From Domibacillus indicus (lineage in GTDB: Bacteria; Bacillota; Bacilli; Bacillales; Domibacillaceae), in the NCBI RefSeq assembly GCF_023715895.1, contig NZ_JAMBOO010000021.1, positions 1-64,000 of the forward strand: a stretch of DNA of 64,000 bases, given 5' to 3'. How positions within the stretch are numbered: position 1 is the first letter of the stretch; each line of letters begins with the position of its first letter. The translations under genes were made by a program, and so were the position numbers. Shown one piece after another: positions 61,589-64,000 of the stretch. Under the pieces are notes generated by a model that had not been told where the DNA came from, made no database searches, and saw only the letters and a program-made list of their open reading frames with translations.

Positions 61589-61618
61589 AAACCGCCTTAG
61601 CAGAGGCGGTTTTTTTAT
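61585..61618 (+). terminator. copD terminator
   Basis: ACCGCCT / AGGCGGT stem and T7 right after the stop. Confidence 0.85.
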
Positions 61619-61916
61619 TATCAGCTTCCTCTTTTTCTCTCCCTGCCTCTCTATTGTTAGATTTTCTCACAATGTTTTTTCATCATTCGAAGCTTTATAC
61701 GAACCTCTTTTCAGTGAATTGAATACTGTTTAAAACACATAATAAATACGGTAATAAAGCGATAGTAACCGATTACAAGATTTTTGTTACAAACAAACAG
61801 CATTTCCCTTTTGTGTTTTTTCACAAATGATCTTCGTTTTTTTTAACATTCAAAACGATGTCATTTTTTTCTTTTTCTCCTACAATAAAGGCAACAAATA
61901 CGAGAGGATGATCGTG
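61619..61916 (+). promoter_or_regulatory. AT-rich leader of ald
   Basis: About 300 nt without a gene. TACAAT at 61881-61886 is a fair -10 box, about 30 nt before the ald start, but no -35 box matches, which fits activator-dependent control (AdeR activates ald in B. subtilis). Nothing else is seen. Confidence 0.4.
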
Positions 61917-63044
61917 ATGTTAATTGGGATCCCAGCTGAAATTAAAAATAATGAAAACCGTGTGGCTATTACGCCGTCAGGAGTTGCTACACTTGTGGCC
62001 GCAGGACATGATGTCATGATCGAAAAAGGAGCCGGCTTAGGAAGCGGATTTACAGACGCAGAATATGAACAGTACGGCGCTCAAGTACTTGATTCAGCAA
62101 GAGATGTTTGGAACCGGGCAGATATGGTGATGAAAGTAAAAGAACCGCTTGCTTCTGAATATCAATATTTCCGTAAAGACCTTCTTCTTTTTACTTACCT
62201 TCACCTTGCAGCTGAACCAGCGCTTACAAAAGCGCTAGTCGACAGCGGTGTAACCGGTATTGCTTATGAAACCGTTACAGCAGGCGGTACGCTGCCTCTC
62301 CTTTCACCAATGAGCGAGGTTGCCGGGCGGATGGCTACGCAAATCGGGGCTCAATTTTTAGAAAAGAATAACGGCGGAAAAGGCGTTCTGCTCGGCGGTG
62401 TTCCAGGGGTGAAACGAAGCCGTGTAACCATTATCGGCGGCGGTATGGTTGGTACAAATGCAGCCCGCATTGCCGTTGGGCTCGGAGCAGACGTTACGAT
62501 CATTGACTTAAGCGCAGACCGTCTTCGCCAGATTGAAGAAATCTTTGGCGCAAGTGTTCAAACTCTTATGTCAAATCCATTAAACATCGCTGAATCTGTA
62601 AAAGAATCCGATCTTGTTATTGGAGCCGTTTTAATTCCGGGTGCTAAAGCGCCGAAGCTAGTAACAGAAGAAATGGTAAAAGCAATGTCCCCAGGCTCGG
62701 TTGTCGTGGATGTAGCAATTGACCAAGGAGGTATTTTTGAGACAGTAGATCGTATTACAACTCATACAAATCCGACTTATGAAAAACATGAGGTTGTTCA
62801 TTATGCTGTAGCAAATATGCCAGGAGCAGTTCCGCGTACTTCTACCATTGCATTAACCAACGTTACGGTACCTTACGCTCTCCAAATCGCAAATAAAGGC
62901 TTTGAGCAGGCTATTAAACAAAATCCAGCCCTTGAAAGTGGCGTAAATACGTATGGCGGCCATGTAACCTTTGAAGCCGTTGCGCGTGATTTAGGATATG
63001 AGTTCAAAAATGTGAAAAGCCTGCTTGATTCACTAACTGTTTAA
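61917..63044 (+). CDS. ald: Alanine dehydrogenase
   Basis: NAD-dependent oxidative deamination of L-alanine to pyruvate, important in Bacillus sporulation and germination. 375 residues, as usual: [44 protein letters not shown] fold [19 protein letters not shown] and [19 protein letters not shown] 61917 with GAGAGG 9 nt upstream; the frame extends to 61827 without a ribosome site. Confidence 0.96.
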   Translation: MLIGIPAEIKNNENRVAITPSGVATLVAAGHDVMIEKGAGLGSGFTDAEYEQYGAQVLDSARDVWNRADMVMKVKEPLASEYQYFRKDLLLFTYLHLAAEPALTKALVDSGVTGIAYETVTAGGTLPLLSPMSEVAGRMATQIGAQFLEKNNGGKGVLLGGVPGVKRSRVTIIGGGMVGTNAARIAVGLGADVTIIDLSADRLRQIEEIFGASVQTLMSNPLNIAESVKESDLVIGAVLIPGAKAPKLVTEEMVKAMSPGSVVVDVAIDQGGIFETVDRITTHTNPTYEKHEVVHYAVANMPGAVPRTSTIALTNVTVPYALQIANKGFEQAIKQNPALESGVNTYGGHVTFEAVARDLGYEFKNVKSLLDSLTV

Positions 63045-63045
63045 A

Positions 63046-63087
63046 TAAAAAAAGCTGCTTCCAGCACTGGAGGCAGCTTTTTCTTTT
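63046..63087 (+). terminator. ald terminator
   Basis: AAAAAGCTGCTTCCAG / TGGAGGCAGCTTTTT hairpin with a T-run. Confidence 0.85.
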
Positions 63088-63118
63088 ATAAGGACAAGTA
63101 CTAATACTTCTTTACATA

Positions 63119-63166
63119 TAAAAAAGCAGCTTCTGTTTTCTTTGAAAACAGAAGCTGCTTTAAACG
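63119..63166 (-). terminator. tRNA operon terminator
   Basis: Perfect stem AAAGCAGCTTCTGTTTTC / GAAAACAGAAGCTGCTTT (63123-63163) followed on the minus strand by TTTTTTATA. It ends the minus-strand tRNA cluster. Confidence 0.85.
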
Positions 63167-63167
63167 A

Positions 63168-63251
63168 TACCGGCGGCCGGGGTCGAACCGGCACTCCCGT
63201 GAAGGAACTGGATTTTGAGTCCAGCGCGTCTGCCAATTCCGCCACGCCGGC
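63168..63251 (-). tRNA. tRNA-Leu (CAA)
   Basis: 84-nt class II tRNA. Acceptor GCCGGCG / CGCCGGT, D-loop GGAATTGGCAGACG, anticodon loop CTCAAAA with CAA, TPsiC GGTTCGACCC. CCA is not encoded. Confidence 0.95.
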
Positions 63252-63258
63252 ATATACA

Positions 63259-63333
63259 TGGAGCGGAAGACGGGATTCGAACCCGCGACCCCCACCTTGG
63301 CAAGGTGATGTTCTACCACTGAACTACTTCCGC
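63259..63333 (-). tRNA. tRNA-Gly (GCC)
   Basis: Acceptor GCGGAAG / CTTCCGC, anticodon loop TTGCCAA (GCC), GGTTCGAATC T-loop, encoded CCA. Confidence 0.96.
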
Positions 63334-63481
63334 ACTTGAACAGGATGTTCTAGGTTCTCCGTTGCACACAGGACGTGTGCGCTTTTAGAAGAAGTTCCTC
63401 TTTCATGTAAGACTTTGTAAGAAGTCTTTTATCAAATATACAGGCTGGCGAAAGTGAATACTTTCGTCAGCCTGTAAAAGA
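63334..63481 (-). other. 148-nt spacer inside the tRNA operon with hairpins
   Basis: No tRNA is recognisable. A strong hairpin (ACAGGCTGGCGAAAGT / ACTTTCGTCAGCCTGT, about 63440-63476) and a smaller one (GCACAC / GTGTGC, about 63364-63380) lie between tRNA-Leu(TAG) and tRNA-Gly. There is no minus-strand T-run, so it is more likely a processing spacer than a terminator. Confidence 0.55.
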
Positions 63482-63563
63482 TGCGGGTGAAGGGACTTGA
63501 ACCCCCACGCCTTGCGGCGCCAGATCCTAAGTCTGGTGCGTCTGCCAATTCCGCCACACCCGC
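63482..63563 (-). tRNA. tRNA-Leu (TAG)
   Basis: Class II tRNA. Acceptor GCGGGTG / CACCCGC, anticodon loop CTTAGGA (TAG), variable arm GCGCCGCAAGGCG, no encoded CCA. Confidence 0.95.
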
Positions 63564-63573
63564 TAAGTATAAA

Positions 63574-63648
63574 TGGCTGGGCTAGAAGGATTCGAACCTT
63601 CGCGTGACGGAGTCAAAGTCCGTTGCCTTACCGCTTGGCTATAGCCCA
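63574..63648 (-). tRNA. tRNA-Gln (TTG)
   Basis: Acceptor TGGGCTA / TAGCCCA, anticodon loop CTTTGAC (TTG), discriminator G, encoded CCA. Confidence 0.96.
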
Positions 63649-63654
63649 TTTATA

Positions 63655-63731
63655 TGGGGCGATCGAGGGGAATCGAACCCCCGAATGTCGGAGCCACAAT
63701 CCGATGCGTTAACCACTTCGCCACGACCGCC
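63655..63731 (-). tRNA. tRNA-His (GTG)
   Basis: Acceptor GCGGTCG / CGATCGC with the extra G-1 pairing the discriminator C, anticodon loop TTGTGGC (GTG), encoded CCA. Confidence 0.96.
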
Positions 63732-63751
63732 ATTATATCATATTTTTTAAT

Positions 63752-63825
63752 TGGCAGGGGCAGTAGGAATCGAACCCACACTGGAGGTTTTGGAGACCTC
63801 AGTTCTACCTTTAAACTATGCCCCT
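63752..63825 (-). tRNA. tRNA-Trp (CCA)
   Basis: Acceptor AGGGGCA / TGCCCCT, anticodon loop CTCCAAA (CCA), encoded 3' CCA. Confidence 0.96.
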
Positions 63826-63830
63826 ATAAA

Positions 63831-63914
63831 TGGTGGAGGGGGGCAGATTCGAACTGCCGAACCCGAAGGAGCGGATTTACAGTCCGCCGCGTTTAGCCAC
63901 TTCGCTACCCCTCC
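63831..63914 (-). tRNA. tRNA-Tyr (GTA)
   Basis: Class II tRNA. Acceptor GGAGGGG / CCCCTCC, anticodon loop CTGTAAA (GTA), long variable arm, encoded CCA. Confidence 0.96.
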
Positions 63915-63942
63915 ATATGAAGAGAAAATTTCAAATGAAAAA

Positions 63943-64000
<58 letters not shown>

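Overview
The window looks like a chromosomal segment of a low-to-moderate GC, spore-forming member of the Bacillaceae. The evidence is AGGAGG-type ribosome binding sites throughout, frequent GTG/TTG starts, many intrinsic terminators, B. subtilis-type gene sets (hxlRAB, pucABCDE/pucR, yfiBC-like, ycnJ-like, ald, CotB-like coat proteins), CcpA cre-like sites and a trnD-like tRNA block. The species cannot be named from the sequence.

Layout. 0.2-2.7 kb: an RlmI-like rRNA methyltransferase and a membrane diguanylate cyclase. 2.8-7.5 kb: topB (DNA topoisomerase III) split by a complete 2,642-nt group II intron that carries its own RT/maturase/HNH protein; joining the inferred exons restores an uninterrupted 714-residue TopB. 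7.6-15.9 kb: household and surface genes (MBL hydrolase, SLH-SH3-amidase, SrpA-like haem protein, CorA, amino acid permease, DUF4385, a lipoprotein, a DUF2071 protein) and the 3' remnant of a MATE transporter. 15.9-20.6 kb: formaldehyde handling (hxlR-hxlA-hxlB and an AdhB-like zinc dehydrogenase), a Gfo/Idh oxidoreductase and a DinB protein.

20.7-28.4 kb: a tricarboxylate uptake locus, with tctBA plus an HPr-like gene diverging from tctC and a methyltransferase, cre-like sites in the divergent promoter, a CitST-type two-component system next to it, and an orphan RsbR-type regulator. 28.5-40.7 kb: purine salvage and breakdown, with an ABC importer, the xanthine dehydrogenase set pucEDCBA, a stand-alone OHCU decarboxylase, pucR, and an amidohydrolase (probable purine/guanine deaminase) preceded by a guanine-class riboswitch whose geometry predicts activation by ligand. 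No uricase is present.

40.8-50.9 kb: carbohydrate use. This holds a GH127 arabinofuranosidase with an AraC regulator; an alpha-glucosidase diverging from a maltose-type PTS permease and a MapP-like maltose-6'-phosphate phosphatase; and an esterase plus two GH43-like genes that are both broken. 50.9-54.5 kb: a heterodimeric ABC exporter. 54.5-55.6 kb: gene-poor DNA with two possible small ORFs. 55.6-58.0 kb: two CotB-like coat proteins, one with about nine 30-residue acidic repeats. 58.2-63.0 kb: a second MurE-type ligase, copC-copD and alanine dehydrogenase. 63.1-64.0 kb: a minus-strand tRNA operon that runs off the window.

The most interesting items are the intron-split topB, the predicted guanine ON riboswitch in front of a catabolic deaminase, the HPr-like protein without its active-site histidine in the tct operon, the repeat-bearing CotB paralogue, the MurE paralogue without the DNPR motif, and the decaying GH43 pair.
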